Origin: Bacillota bacterium
Lineage (GTDB): Bacteria > Bacillota > Proteinivoracia > UBA4975
Length of the DNA: 28,491 nt
Direction of reading: 5' to 3'
Assembly (NCBI GenBank): GCA_012727415.1
Contig: JAAYHI010000060.1
Location: forward strand, 1-28,491
In this document: piece after piece, positions 1-8,323 of the stretch
How the letters are laid out: each line of letters starts with the position of its first letter
Numbering within the stretch: position 1 is the first letter of the stretch
Position numbers and translations under genes: made by a program
The notes under the pieces: generated by a model
Seen by the model: only the letters and a program-made list of their open reading frames with translations
Databases searched by the model: none
Told to the model about the DNA's origin: nothing

Positions 1-173
1 CCACAGAGTTGTTGCTGATACTGTTCCTCGTCCTCCTTATTTTTGGGCCGTCGAAGTTGCCCCAGATTGGCGCTGCCATAGGCAAGGGCATCCGGGAGTT
101 GCGCAAAGCCTCCAAGGATATCAGCGACAATGCAGAGGAAAGCAATGAATCTAAGGAGGAAAAGTCCGGTTAG
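1..173 (+). CDS. tatA: TatA-family twin-arginine translocase subunit, C-terminal part
   Basis: This is the 3' end of a gene that begins before the window. The frame starting at base 3 reads TELLLILFLVLLIFGPSKLP and then an amphipathic stretch (IGAAIGKGIRELRKASKD), ending in a charged tail before TAG at 171-173. The pattern of one membrane helix, a Phe-Gly-Pro hinge with KLP, and an amphipathic helix is the TatA/TatB hallmark. The short acidic tail fits TatA of Gram-positive bacteria, where a single TatA does the work of both TatA and TatB. TatA oligomers form the passage for folded twin-arginine precursors recruited by TatC, whose gene follows 26 bases downstream. The N-terminus, including the expected Glu before the helix, lies outside the window, so TatA cannot be told firmly from TatB. 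Confidence 0.88.
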   Translation, partial: TELLLILFLVLLIFGPSKLPQIGAAIGKGIRELRKASKDISDNAEESNESKEEKSG

Positions 174-199
174 ATTGTCCCCTGCAAGGAGGGAAGGTT

Positions 200-931
200 G
201 TGGATAAGGACAAGCCCATGTCGCTGCTGGACCATTTTGCTGAACTGCGGCGGCGGATATTGGTGGTGTCTGCCTTTGTCCTCATTGCCAGCATCCTGTG
301 CTTTTTAAAGGCGGAATCTATTCTCGAGTATGTTACCAGGGGTTATACTCTCATCTACACCCACCCCTCGGAGGGGATGATGGCCCATTTTCGCATTGCC
401 CTTACCGCCGGCTTCATTATTGCTTCGCCGGTCATGCTCTACCAGGCAGTTGCCTTTCTGGCTCCTGCCCTCACCAGAAGGGAGAAGCGGGTGTTGCTGG
501 TGGCAGGGTTATTGATGCTGCTTCTCCTTGGAGGGGGACTTAGCTTTGCCTGGTATGTCGCCTTCCCAGTGGCAATGGAGTTCTTTGACCGGTTTGCTTC
601 GGGAAACCTGCAACCCTATATTAACATCAGCGAATACCTATCTTTTCTCAGCGGCTTGCTGCTGGGTTTTGGCTTGACCTTTCAGCTTCCCCTGGTTTTT
701 TGGGTGCTGGGGGCCTTCAGGATCCTCACTTCCAGGTTTCTGCGGGCAAACCGCAAGTATGCCGTCCTCCTGATTTTTATAGTTGCCGCCATCGCCACCC
801 CTCCCGATGTAATCTCCCAGATCCTGATGGCGCTCCCTCTGTTGTTCCTCTATGAGCTGGGAATTATCCTGGTGGCATCTACCGAAAAACGTCGCAAGCG
901 GAAAGAAACAGCAGGGATTGAGTACAATTAG
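200..931 (+). CDS. tatC: Sec-independent (Tat) protein translocase subunit TatC
   Basis: TatC is the polytopic inner-membrane receptor that recognises the twin-arginine signal peptide and nucleates the Tat complex. The 243-residue product has the family's N-terminal signature (MSLLDHFAELRRRI). Several hydrophobic segments follow, consistent with the six helices of TatC, as does a cytoplasmic basic tail (STEKRRKRKETAG). The conserved FxLPL-type segment (TFQLPLVFW) and the ATPPDVISQ motif before the last helix are also typical. Length is close to the usual 240-260. The start is GTG at 200, preceded by a good Shine-Dalgarno (GCAAGGAGGGA around 184-193). It follows tatA directly, so the two form a minimal TatAC operon, with a hairpin downstream at 976-1013. 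The Tat substrate of this system is not visible in the window. Confidence 0.96.
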   Translation: MDKDKPMSLLDHFAELRRRILVVSAFVLIASILCFLKAESILEYVTRGYTLIYTHPSEGMMAHFRIALTAGFIIASPVMLYQAVAFLAPALTRREKRVLLVAGLLMLLLLGGGLSFAWYVAFPVAMEFFDRFASGNLQPYINISEYLSFLSGLLLGFGLTFQLPLVFWVLGAFRILTSRFLRANRKYAVLLIFIVAAIATPPDVISQILMALPLLFLYELGIILVASTEKRRKRKETAGIEYN

Positions 932-975
932 TGTACCCAGCAGGAAACAGATAAGTCAAGGATGAAAATACCGTG

Positions 976-1013
976 AATCCGCTTTCCGGCCCCAAAGGCC
1001 GGTATAGCGGATT
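976..1013 (+). terminator. Hairpin after tatC, possible terminator
   Basis: AATCCGCT (976-983) pairs exactly with AGCGGATT (1006-1013). CCGGCC (986-991) pairs with GGCCGG (997-1002) inside it. The two stems are separated by a small TT/TAT internal loop and closed by CCAAA. The bases that follow (ATCTTGTCGG) are not a true U-tract, so this may be a weak terminator, an mRNA-stabilising 3' structure, or a protein site just upstream of the next promoter. Confidence 0.5.
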
Positions 1014-1016
1014 ATC

Positions 1017-1046
1017 TTGTCGGCGCAAGGGGGAAGCATGTATAAT
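1017..1046 (+). promoter_or_regulatory. Predicted sigma-A promoter of the radical SAM gene
   Basis: TTGTCG (1017-1022; 4 of 6 to consensus) and a perfect TATAAT (1041-1046) are separated by 18 bases. Transcription would start near 1053, giving a very short leader that begins at the ribosome binding site (AAAGGGG, 1052-1058). This rules against a translation start at TTG 1046, which lies inside the -10 box, and favours TTG 1067. Confidence 0.55.
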
Positions 1047-1066
1047 TGCCTAAAGGGGTGAAGAAC

Positions 1067-2695
1067 TTGGCGAATCGGGTTTTTATCCTCGACGGATACT
1101 TAGACGAACCTTCATGCCTGGGGGTACCTCCATATATTTCCCCTCATGTCCGCTATACTTTCGGTGCCTTGCGCGCCGCCGGCCTGGATGGGGAAGAGAT
1201 TGGGTACGGGACAATTGATGCCCTGCGGCGCAGTCCGGAACTGCTCAGTCAATTGGCTGAGGCAGAGATTGTCGTCATCATTGCCGGCACTACCGTCCCT
1301 GGCAGGTACCTGGGAGGCATGCCTATTTCCCTGAAGGAAATCCGGGAGCTGGCGGCGCAACTGCAGAAACCGCGGGTTATTCTCAGCGGCCCCATAATCC
1401 ACTGCAACCTGGACTTTGGAGATGTAGATTACATCGCCAGGGAAATCCCGGGCCTGGTGGCCTATTACCTCCTTACCGGTGAGGACATGGAAGGTAAGCT
1501 TCCCCCTGAAGAAATAGTCGACGCCTGGGCCCCCCTGGGGGCGGAGGTAACCCGAAAGCATCCTGGTTACCCCAATTTGGTATGTGAGCTGGAGACCTTT
1601 CGCGGCTGTCCTCGTGGGAGTCACTGCAGCTTTTGCAGTGAGCGCTTTAAGAAGGTCACTTACCAGCGCAGCATTGACGGAATTATTGCCGAGGTGGAGG
1701 CCCTGGCCGCCCTGGAGAATACCTGTTTCCGCCTGGGGGCCCAGACTGACCTCTTGCTCTTCCACGCCATCCCCAGGGAGGGGAAATTGGTGCCCAATCC
1801 CGCTGCCCTGGAAGCCCTGTACTCCGGCATCAGGAGGGTGGCGCCGGGGCTGAAGGTCTTGCACATGGACAACATAAACCCCTCCACCATCGCCGATTTC
1901 CCTGAGGAATCTTCTCAGGCCCTGGCCATTATTGCCAAGTACAATACCCCCGGAGATACTGCTGCCTTTGGCCTTGAATCTGCAGATCCAGTTGTGTTGC
2001 AGGCAAACAATATCGGTACGGATCCCGAAAAGACTTTCCGGGCCATTGAAATCATGAATGCCGTGGGGGGCTGGCGCCAGGAGGGCATTCCCAAGCTGCT
2101 GCCGGGATTGAACTTCCTCCATGGCCTGCGGGGTGAAAGCAGGGGAACCATGGAGCTCAACCTGGAGTTTTTGCGCCGGGTGCGGGATGCCGGCCTGTTG
2201 CTGCGGCGAATTAACATCCGCCAGGTCAACCCTTTGGGGGATTACAGGCTAAGGAAGGACGTGGCCAGCGCTTACCGGTTTCAGCAGTATAAAGATGCTG
2301 TCAATAAGGAGATAAACAAGCCCATGCTGCAGAAGGTCTTTCCCCGGGGCACATTGTACAGGGATGTCATCATTGAAGAGTCCAAAGGCCTCACTGCTTA
2401 CGGGCGGCAGCCCGGGAGCTACCCCATTCTCGTGGGCATCCCCGGCAAGTTTCCCCTCGGCAGCAAACTGGATGTCAAGATAGTCGATCACGGTTACCGC
2501 TCCATTACCGGCTTGCCCTGGCCCCTGAAAATCCGGGAGGCAACCCTGGAACAGCTGGCGGCACTGCCGGGAATCGGCAAAAATAGAGCCAGGAAGCTCT
2601 TCCTGGCGCGGGATATAGATTCTTTCGCGAAGCTGCAGCAGCTGCTGCCCGATGCAGACCTTAGGGGTCTGGAGGAATATATAAGCTTTGCCTGA
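1067..2695 (+). CDS. Radical SAM protein with C-terminal helix-hairpin-helix (COG1031-like)
   Basis: This is a 542-residue predicted iron-sulfur enzyme. The N-terminal ~170 residues look like an alpha/beta (cobalamin-binding-like) domain. The radical SAM core opens with RGCPRGSHCSFC, giving cysteines at about 181, 187 and 190. That spacing (C-x5-C-x2-C) differs from the usual C-x3-C-x2-C. Further core features include FRLGAQTDLL and a GLES-type strand (AFGLESADP). The last ~50 residues (LAALPGIGKNRARKLFLAR) are a helix-hairpin-helix of the kind that contacts nucleic acid. The architecture matches the uncharacterised COG1031 family, best known from archaea; the reaction is unknown. The frame is open from TTG 1046, but I chose TTG 1067 because AAAGGGGTG (1052-1060) sits 6 bases upstream of it and the -10 box covers 1046. 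It stands alone and ends at a strong terminator. Confidence 0.82.
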   Translation: MANRVFILDGYLDEPSCLGVPPYISPHVRYTFGALRAAGLDGEEIGYGTIDALRRSPELLSQLAEAEIVVIIAGTTVPGRYLGGMPISLKEIRELAAQLQKPRVILSGPIIHCNLDFGDVDYIAREIPGLVAYYLLTGEDMEGKLPPEEIVDAWAPLGAEVTRKHPGYPNLVCELETFRGCPRGSHCSFCSERFKKVTYQRSIDGIIAEVEALAALENTCFRLGAQTDLLLFHAIPREGKLVPNPAALEALYSGIRRVAPGLKVLHMDNINPSTIADFPEESSQALAIIAKYNTPGDTAAFGLESADPVVLQANNIGTDPEKTFRAIEIMNAVGGWRQEGIPKLLPGLNFLHGLRGESRGTMELNLEFLRRVRDAGLLLRRINIRQVNPLGDYRLRKDVASAYRFQQYKDAVNKEINKPMLQKVFPRGTLYRDVIIEESKGLTAYGRQPGSYPILVGIPGKFPLGSKLDVKIVDHGYRSITGLPWPLKIREATLEQLAALPGIGKNRARKLFLARDIDSFAKLQQLLPDADLRGLEEYISFA

Positions 2696-2697
2696 AC

Positions 2698-2725
2698 AGT
2701 CCGGGCCTTGGCCCGGACTTTAGTA
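2698..2725 (+). terminator. Intrinsic terminator of the radical SAM gene
   Basis: AGTCCGGGCC (2698-2707) pairs perfectly with GGCCCGGACT (2710-2719), with TTTAGTATTTA downstream on the plus strand. It lies between two converging genes. The minus-strand flank has few U residues, so it should act mainly on plus-strand transcription. Confidence 0.85.
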
Positions 2726-2726
2726 T

Positions 2727-3734
2727 TTACCAGCGGGCAAAGTGCTCCTCCGCCCAGCCGATGATATCCTTAAAGTCGTACTTCCGCCCCTCGGCGTCGG
2801 TGACAGTGCCGCTGAAGCGGCCAATCATCTGGTGCACCTCGGAGCGCAGAATCTTGGCATCGGTCTTGGCAACGCGGTGGAAAAAGGGAGTAAAGACAAT
2901 GTCGATGTCATTGCTCTCGGTCTTGAGGGTCCAGGGCTGCATGAAGTCGCTGTCGTAAGTAAATTGCACATCTTCGCTGATTTTAGTCAGGCGCCCGTCG
3001 ATGCAGATGGCGTTTTCATTCATGCCGGTGCCGTCGGTCCAGCCGGCGCCGAAGTTAAGGCCGATGGTATGACCGCCGCAGGTTCCCGATGCCCCTGCCC
3101 AGTTCCAGAAGCTGGAGTAGGGCCATATTCCCCGCCCCAGGTCGAGGCAGCCATAGCCCCCCTGGGCAGTATACACCTTGTCCCCCAAGGCAAGGGAACC
3201 CGTGGTGGGCAGGGTGTTTTGCTTGGATGTGAACTGAAACTGGCGCTGGCTCCAGGGGATGACTACATTGAGAGTTTCATGGCCCTGGGGATGGCGCACA
3301 TCTATGTCTGCTTTGAGGGTGCGGCCGTCGAAATCCGGGGAGTCAACGCGAATTTTTACCCCCAGGGGTGTGGCAGTAAAGGAAAGGTTGAGCTTGGCGG
3401 AAGTGAAATTGACATTGCCTTCAGCGGCGTCGGGTAATTTGCAGCCCCTGCCCAGCAGTCGGGACACCGTCATCTCGTGGAAATATCCCGTCTTGAAATC
3501 CAGGAAGTAGACAAATGCCAGGCCCAGATAGTCAATGTCAGAAATGGTGGCAGAAAAGAGGAATTCGTCGGTGGTGATGCACCAGTAATTCCAGCGCTTT
3601 TTGCGGGGAAAGCGCCGGCGCAAATTGCAGTTGTGAAGGGGTTGTCGGGACCAGCCTACTGCCTTTGGGTTGAGAGTTCCCTTGGCCGTGCACAGATCCA
3701 CTCTCTCCTTCAGTTCCGGTTCATAATAAGCCAT
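2727..3734 (-). CDS. DUF2804 family protein
   Basis: This 335-residue protein of unknown function resembles the DUF2804 family, whose members are about 330-350 residues long and lack an assigned reaction. Visible features are an N-terminal RFPRKKRWNYWCI segment and a Trp/Gly-rich middle (GRGIWPYSSFWNWAGASG and GLNFGAGWTDGTGMNEN). Many alternating polar/hydrophobic strands suggest a beta-rich, lipocalin/AttH-like fold. There is no signal peptide or membrane helix, so it is probably cytoplasmic. The frame is open from ATG 3740, but GGAGG on the minus strand is only 3 bases from that codon and 9 from the in-frame ATG at 3734, so 3734 is preferred. It lies 75 bases beyond the heptad-repeat gene and its terminator. 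I found no convincing promoter of its own, so read-through is possible. Confidence 0.75.
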   Translation of the reverse strand: MAYYEPELKERVDLCTAKGTLNPKAVGWSRQPLHNCNLRRRFPRKKRWNYWCITTDEFLFSATISDIDYLGLAFVYFLDFKTGYFHEMTVSRLLGRGCKLPDAAEGNVNFTSAKLNLSFTATPLGVKIRVDSPDFDGRTLKADIDVRHPQGHETLNVVIPWSQRQFQFTSKQNTLPTTGSLALGDKVYTAQGGYGCLDLGRGIWPYSSFWNWAGASGTCGGHTIGLNFGAGWTDGTGMNENAICIDGRLTKISEDVQFTYDSDFMQPWTLKTESNDIDIVFTPFFHRVAKTDAKILRSEVHQMIGRFSGTVTDAEGRKYDFKDIIGWAEEHFARW

Positions 3735-3792
3735 TAACATGCACCTCCAGTAAATGCTTTTCTCCGCTCAGGACCAAATTCCTGCCCATAGG

Positions 3793-3812
3793 AAAAAAGC
3801 CCTTGCGGGCTA
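3793..3812 (-). terminator. Intrinsic terminator of the tetR-MMPL operon
   Basis: On the minus strand AGCCC-GCAA-GGGCT is followed by six U residues. The stem begins inside the UAG stop codon of the heptad-repeat protein gene, so the terminator and stop codon overlap. Confidence 0.85.
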
Positions 3813-5630
3813 GTCAGTTATTTTAAAGAGTTTGAGAAGGCGGGCGAAAAAGCCGGTCTTTTCTATTGTAGCCGGTGGCTCGGGAGTTTCATAGGTTTCC
3901 CCTCTCAGGGCGGGGGTGCTTGCAACAAACTGCACCGAACGGGGGACCACCTTGTCGGAGACAAAGGACTCCAAAGGGCCAGTCCCCGGAGTCTGCCCAA
4001 AATCCTCCAGCAGGCCCGACGCCTGGGCAAAGGCCTCCTTTACCTGGCGCTGCCCGTCAATGAGGGCTTGCACGTCAGCGGGGAGCCGCCGGGCACCTTC
4101 CGCCATTTCCTGCATTGCCACTGCCAAAGCCCTGGCTCCGGCAGCCAGCTCCTGGACACCGGGGGCGATATCCTGACTTTCAGCGGCGAGGGTGCTGATG
4201 CCAGAAGCCAATTCGCCGCTGCCGGCCTTCATTTGCGTCAGGCCCAGGCTGAAATCCGCAGTGCCTTGAGCGAAATCCAGGGCGCCGGCGTTGAGATCTT
4301 CTCCCGCGGAAGCAAAGGCTTCCAGGCCCAGGGTCAGCTCTCCCATCCCCTGGGAGGTTAGGCTGACACCTGCGGTATATTCCTCCAGCCCCTGGCCAAA
4401 GGAATTCAGTTGGGGGGTGAACTCTTCGGACAGGTTTGCCATGATATATCCCAGCAGATCTTGTTGCTGGGAATTGAGACCGAGGACGGCAATGAGCTGG
4501 GCAGGCAGCTGAGTAAAGACTTCCTCCACTCCTGAGGCCAGTTCAAGATATCCTGCCAGGAGTTCCTCCCCTTCGCTGCCAAGTTGGGCCAGTCCTTGGT
4601 TAAGGTCCTGGGCATTGGTGAGAAATTGGGAGGTTGCTGCAGTATAGCCGGCAATTCCCGCCCCCAGATCAGAGGCAGCTGTTGCCAATTCCCCGGCCCC
4701 CAGGCTCAACTGGCCCATGCCTTCGTCCAGGGCCAGGGCCCCCAGCCTCAAGCCTTCTACACCCTCCAGCAGGGCGGGAAGGTTTTCTTCCAGGTCAGCA
4801 GTGCCCTGGGCAAATTTCCCCGCTCCTGCGGACGAGGCATCGAGGCCGGCAGAAAGGCTGCCAAGTCCCTGTTTCAGTTCCTGGCCGCCGCCAATCAGCT
4901 GGTCGAGGCCGCCGGTCAGTTGGCCCATGCCGTCGGCGATTTCAGTGGTGTCGATGTTGAAGGCGTCGACGGCAAAGGGGGTGCAGGCAAAAGTTATGGG
5001 TTCGAGCTCGAAATTATTGGTGTCAAATTGCACTGTGAAGCCTGCCCTTTGTCCTGGCAGCACAGTATAGGCCAGGGCGACAGTCCTGCCGGTGATGACA
5101 GCCATTGCTCCAGGGGCGACAATGTTGTTGGCTTGATCCAGGTGGAGGGGGACCTGTACTTGGGCCATATAGTTTTCCCGAAAGCTGGCCTTGGCCTTTT
5201 CATTGGCCTGGACAGAGATTGTAATGGCAATGGTTCCTGCCTTGCCGACGGCGTCCTGGGCGGCAATGCTTTTGCCGTTGAGGGCGTAATTCAGGGCAAA
5301 GGTAAAGGGCAATTCTCCTTCAGCCAGCTGGCCCTGGTAGTAGATGGCTGCACCTGTCTTTTGCCAGCGAATCTCATCGCCGACAATGACGGGCGGTTGG
5401 TTGCTGGAGAGAGGGAGAATTGATTCATAGTTGCCGTAGTCTGTATATATTCCTGCTGTTTTGGTCTCAATGCGGTTGACCACATAGATATCTTCAAGGC
5501 TGCCGTCGGCACTGAGATTGGCATAAACCGTCTCGTCTTTAATCAGGGGGGGATTAGCCTGGGACAGAGCTGAGGATGCAGTGAGGATGAGGATTAAAAT
5601 AAGGGAAGCCAAGCCTGCAATTTTTTTCAT
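3810..5630 (-). CDS. Secreted Leu/Gly heptad-repeat protein (YhgE/Pip-like repeat region)
   Basis: This 606-residue exported protein has an N-terminal signal peptide (MKKIAGLASLILILILTASS, cleavage likely near ALS-QA). A beta-rich domain of roughly 200 residues follows (DETVYANLSADGSLEDIYVVN onward). About 300 residues (roughly 235-535) then repeat the x-x-x-Leu-x-x-Gly heptad, e.g. MGQLTGGLDQLIGGG and QGTADFSLGLTQMKAGSGEL. This is the TIGR03057-type repeat found in YhgE/Pip proteins. Unlike YhgE/Pip it has no C-terminal membrane helices; the tail (FFARLLKLFKITD) is at most amphipathic. ATG 5630 is chosen over GTG 5639 because AAGGAG lies 8 bases upstream of it. The gene starts one base after the MMPL stop codon, indicating translational coupling. 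I infer an extracytoplasmic partner of the MMPL protein; its function is unknown. Confidence 0.82.
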   Translation of the reverse strand: MKKIAGLASLILILILTASSALSQANPPLIKDETVYANLSADGSLEDIYVVNRIETKTAGIYTDYGNYESILPLSSNQPPVIVGDEIRWQKTGAAIYYQGQLAEGELPFTFALNYALNGKSIAAQDAVGKAGTIAITISVQANEKAKASFRENYMAQVQVPLHLDQANNIVAPGAMAVITGRTVALAYTVLPGQRAGFTVQFDTNNFELEPITFACTPFAVDAFNIDTTEIADGMGQLTGGLDQLIGGGQELKQGLGSLSAGLDASSAGAGKFAQGTADLEENLPALLEGVEGLRLGALALDEGMGQLSLGAGELATAASDLGAGIAGYTAATSQFLTNAQDLNQGLAQLGSEGEELLAGYLELASGVEEVFTQLPAQLIAVLGLNSQQQDLLGYIMANLSEEFTPQLNSFGQGLEEYTAGVSLTSQGMGELTLGLEAFASAGEDLNAGALDFAQGTADFSLGLTQMKAGSGELASGISTLAAESQDIAPGVQELAAGARALAVAMQEMAEGARRLPADVQALIDGQRQVKEAFAQASGLLEDFGQTPGTGPLESFVSDKVVPRSVQFVASTPALRGETYETPEPPATIEKTGFFARLLKLFKITD

Positions 5631-5631
5631 A

Positions 5632-7713
5632 TTACGCACTCCTTTCTCTTTCTTCGCGAAATGCCTTCCCTATAGTTGTAGCCATGATGATCGGGTCCAG
5701 AATCGTCAGCAGCACAGGCAGCAGGGTGAGGACGAGAATCCCGGAAAGGGCAGCCCCCCGCCCCAGCAAGAGGCCGATGGTGCTGATAGCTTCAATAGAG
5801 GACAGCAACCCTTCTGCATATCCGGCCAGGGACAGGATCAGGGCGGAAGTAAGCACCGAGCCCCCCGAAGCCCGCAGGGCAAGGACTGCGGCTTCCCGTG
5901 GAGAATTACTGTGACGGAAATCCATGTAGCGGTTGCTGAGGAGAATGGCGTAGTCAATGGTTGCACCCAGCTGCAGGGATTTAATCACCAGGTAGCCGAT
6001 GAACACCAGGCTGGAGCCGGTGAAATATGGGACGCCCATATTGATCCAGACTGCAATCTGAATAACCGCCACTAAAATTACCGGCAGGGAGAGGGAGCGG
6101 AAGGTGAGGAGAATGATAATCCCCACAGCGATTAGGGAAAAGGCACTGACCACAAGGTTATCGCTTTCGACTGTAGCCTTGATGTCGGCAAGGCTGGTGG
6201 CGGTCCCTGCTGCCAGCCATGCATCGGGGTAGTATTTTTGAGCTGTAGCGGCGACAAAATCTGCTGCCGCATAAGTCTCAGGGGTCTCTCCGCCCTGAGC
6301 CAGGTTGATAATAATGCGGCTGTAATCCTGGGAAAGGAAGGGCTCCCGGGCTTCTGCAGGCAGAAAATCCCGCGGTATTGCCGGGTCGGCAACAGTGACC
6401 AGGCCCGTGACATTTCTTACAAAGGGACTGGCTTGCAGCTCAGCGCAGAGGGACACTTCTGCGGGGATGTTGTCATTGGGCACCAACAGCATCACGGGGT
6501 TGGAGATTCCGAACAGTTCTTCAATGCGTTGGCGCTGGGCCACCGCTTCCCCGGCTTTGTCGCTGCCAGAGGTGTCTCCGTACAGGTAAGTGTTGTTGTT
6601 TTGAGCGAGGAAGGAGGGGATGGCGACCAGGATAATGAGCACCAGAATGAGGTAGCGGAATTTCATGACCCCTGCCCCAAACTTTCTGAAGCTGGGGAGA
6701 AATTGCCGATGCTTGCTCTTTTCCAGCCCATTGCGGAAGGAGTACAGCAGCACAGGCATTAGCACCAGAACAGTCATAAAGCTGATCAGTATCCCCTTGG
6801 CAAGGACCAGGCCGATGTCAGCACCAATGGAGTACTGCATGAAGATTAAAGCCAGGAACCCGGCGATGGTGGTGGTGCTGCTGGCGGCAATGGAACTGAG
6901 GGAATTCTTGGCGGCTGCCTTGATTGCCGGCAGGGCTTCCAGGCCATTTTTCCTCTCCTCGGTATAGCGATGGCAGATAAAGAGGGAGTAATCCATAGAA
7001 ATGGCGAGCTGCAACACCGCTGCCATGGCATGAGTGATAAAGGAAATCCCGGGGAGGACGATGTTGCTGCCCATGTTGAGCACAATGGACACCCCGATAA
7101 CCGCCAGGTAGAGGAGGGGCTCAATCCAGGAATGGGAAGCGAACATGAGGATGATGATGCATAAGGGGACGACGACGATCATTATTTGCAGAATCTCTTT
7201 AGCCAGCACTTGCTGCATGTAGCGGGTATCTGCTGATGCCCCGGCGATGCTGACCTTATCCCCCAGCACCTCTTCAATGCCGTCCAGGGCAGCAGTGGTA
7301 ATGGGGCTGTAGTTGGAGCCGGCGAATTCCACCTGGAAGAGGGCGCAGTTTTCTTTGTAGTACTGGTCCAGCAAATCCGGGGAGATGAAGGAGAGGGGTT
7401 GGTAAATGCTGGTGACGTCATCCAGCCAAGTGACAGACTTAACTCCCTCCACCCCGAGGATGGTCTCTTTGGCGGCAAGGGCTTCGGGGATGGTTACATC
7501 TGAGACCATTACGTCGGCCATGCCGGGATAGCCAAATTCAGCTTCCAGAGTCTCAATGGCCCTCTTGGTCATCGACTCTTTGGGAAGGTATTGAGAGAGG
7601 TCGTAATTGATCTTCACCCTGGGTATGAAAAAAATGCTGATGCCAAGCAAAACAAGGGTAAAAAGATATACTGCTTTGCGGTGTTTTATCAGCCAGCTGA
7701 CGATTTTTTCCAC
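5632..7713 (-). CDS. MMPL/RND superfamily membrane transporter
   Basis: This 693-residue polytopic membrane protein has two repeats of the RND/MMPL plan: one helix, a large extracytoplasmic loop, then a cluster of helices. It opens with a cytoplasmic basic start (MEKIVSWLIKHRKAVYL) and the first helix. The exported loop begins INYDLSQYLPKESMTKRAIETLEAEFG, a typical MMPL start. The two transmembrane bundles each carry the MMPL motif, AISMDYSLFICHRYTEER and GATIDYAILLSNRYMDFR; the Asp in each is the probable proton-relay residue. MMPL proteins move lipids or other hydrophobic compounds outward using proton motive force. The GTG start has GGAGG 7 bases upstream. It lies between tetR (11-base gap) and the secreted heptad-repeat gene, so a regulated export system is likely. 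The substrate is unknown. Confidence 0.92.
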   Translation of the reverse strand: MEKIVSWLIKHRKAVYLFTLVLLGISIFFIPRVKINYDLSQYLPKESMTKRAIETLEAEFGYPGMADVMVSDVTIPEALAAKETILGVEGVKSVTWLDDVTSIYQPLSFISPDLLDQYYKENCALFQVEFAGSNYSPITTAALDGIEEVLGDKVSIAGASADTRYMQQVLAKEILQIMIVVVPLCIIILMFASHSWIEPLLYLAVIGVSIVLNMGSNIVLPGISFITHAMAAVLQLAISMDYSLFICHRYTEERKNGLEALPAIKAAAKNSLSSIAASSTTTIAGFLALIFMQYSIGADIGLVLAKGILISFMTVLVLMPVLLYSFRNGLEKSKHRQFLPSFRKFGAGVMKFRYLILVLIILVAIPSFLAQNNNTYLYGDTSGSDKAGEAVAQRQRIEELFGISNPVMLLVPNDNIPAEVSLCAELQASPFVRNVTGLVTVADPAIPRDFLPAEAREPFLSQDYSRIIINLAQGGETPETYAAADFVAATAQKYYPDAWLAAGTATSLADIKATVESDNLVVSAFSLIAVGIIILLTFRSLSLPVILVAVIQIAVWINMGVPYFTGSSLVFIGYLVIKSLQLGATIDYAILLSNRYMDFRHSNSPREAAVLALRASGGSVLTSALILSLAGYAEGLLSSIEAISTIGLLLGRGAALSGILVLTLLPVLLTILDPIIMATTIGKAFREERERSA

Positions 7714-7724
7714 TGCAGGACCTC

Positions 7725-8291
7725 CTACTTAAAGCGGGTATCGATATCGTTGAAGATGATCTTCAGGAACTCATCCACCAGGATGCGCAGGCGGGGCTCA
7801 TCGCCGCCATAACGATGGAAGATGTTGAGCAGGCCCTCGAGGATGGCAACTGCCAGCCCTTCTGCCAGCAAGGAATCCTGAGCCCGGGGGGGAAGCTTGG
7901 GCAGCAAGTCAATTATCAGCCTCTCCCTGATCAGGTCGATTAGCTGTCCCCGGACATTGGTGTATTTCGGGGCACTGTTGTGCATGAGGATGAGGAACTG
8001 CTTCTTGTTTTCCAGGAATACTGCCGTGACGGTATCGGCAATGGTTTCAAGGCTGGGGGTTCCTTCACTGGCTTCAATCTGAATGAGGCTGTTAATTGAC
8101 TCCATCACCGGCGCGACAATGGTCTCATAGAGGTCAGCCTTGCCTGAAAAGTAGGCATAGATATAGCCTACCGTAATCCCCGCCTGTTGCGCGATGTTGC
8201 GCATAGATGCCCGGCGATAACCGACAACCAGGAATTCATCGATGGCAGAATCGAGGATTTTTTTGCGGACTTTAGGTTTTGGCACTTGCAT
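7725..8291 (-). CDS. TetR/AcrR family transcriptional regulator
   Basis: This 188-residue protein has the TetR N-terminal DNA-binding domain (about residues 9-55): KKILDSAIDEFLVVGY, RASMRNIAQQAGITVGYIYAYF, then SGKADLYETI. A helical ligand-binding domain of about 130 residues follows. It is the first gene of the operon with the MMPL transporter and the secreted heptad-repeat protein, so it probably represses this operon until it binds a ligand related to the transported compound. The frame is open from ATG 8309, but the predicted transcription start (about 8317) leaves almost no leader there. The in-frame ATG at 8291 has a weak GGGTG 7 bases upstream and is preferred. An AT-rich inverted repeat beside the promoter is a candidate operator. 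Confidence 0.9.
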   Translation of the reverse strand: MQVPKPKVRKKILDSAIDEFLVVGYRRASMRNIAQQAGITVGYIYAYFSGKADLYETIVAPVMESINSLIQIEASEGTPSLETIADTVTAVFLENKKQFLILMHNSAPKYTNVRGQLIDLIRERLIIDLLPKLPPRAQDSLLAEGLAVAILEGLLNIFHRYGGDEPRLRILVDEFLKIIFNDIDTRFK

Positions 8292-8307
8292 AATCAAACA
8301 CCCGTTC

Positions 8308-8320
8308 ATTATTTAATAAT
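8308..8320. promoter_or_regulatory. Candidate TetR operator
   Basis: ATTATT-T-AATAAT is a perfect inverted repeat with a one-base centre. It lies just downstream of the -10 box of the tetR promoter, about where transcription starts. A bound regulator here would block initiation. That this is the binding site is inferred from position only. Confidence 0.4.
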
Positions 8321-8323
8321 TAT

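Noticed and set aside
1112..2122. 336-residue open frame on the minus strand inside the radical SAM gene
   Set aside because: It lies wholly antisense to a well-supported gene, has low-complexity Gln/Gly/Arg-rich composition and no recognisable domain.
4584..5423. 279-residue plus-strand open frame opposite the heptad-repeat gene
   Set aside because: It is the shadow of the repetitive Leu/Gly codons on the other strand, with no ribosome binding site or family match.
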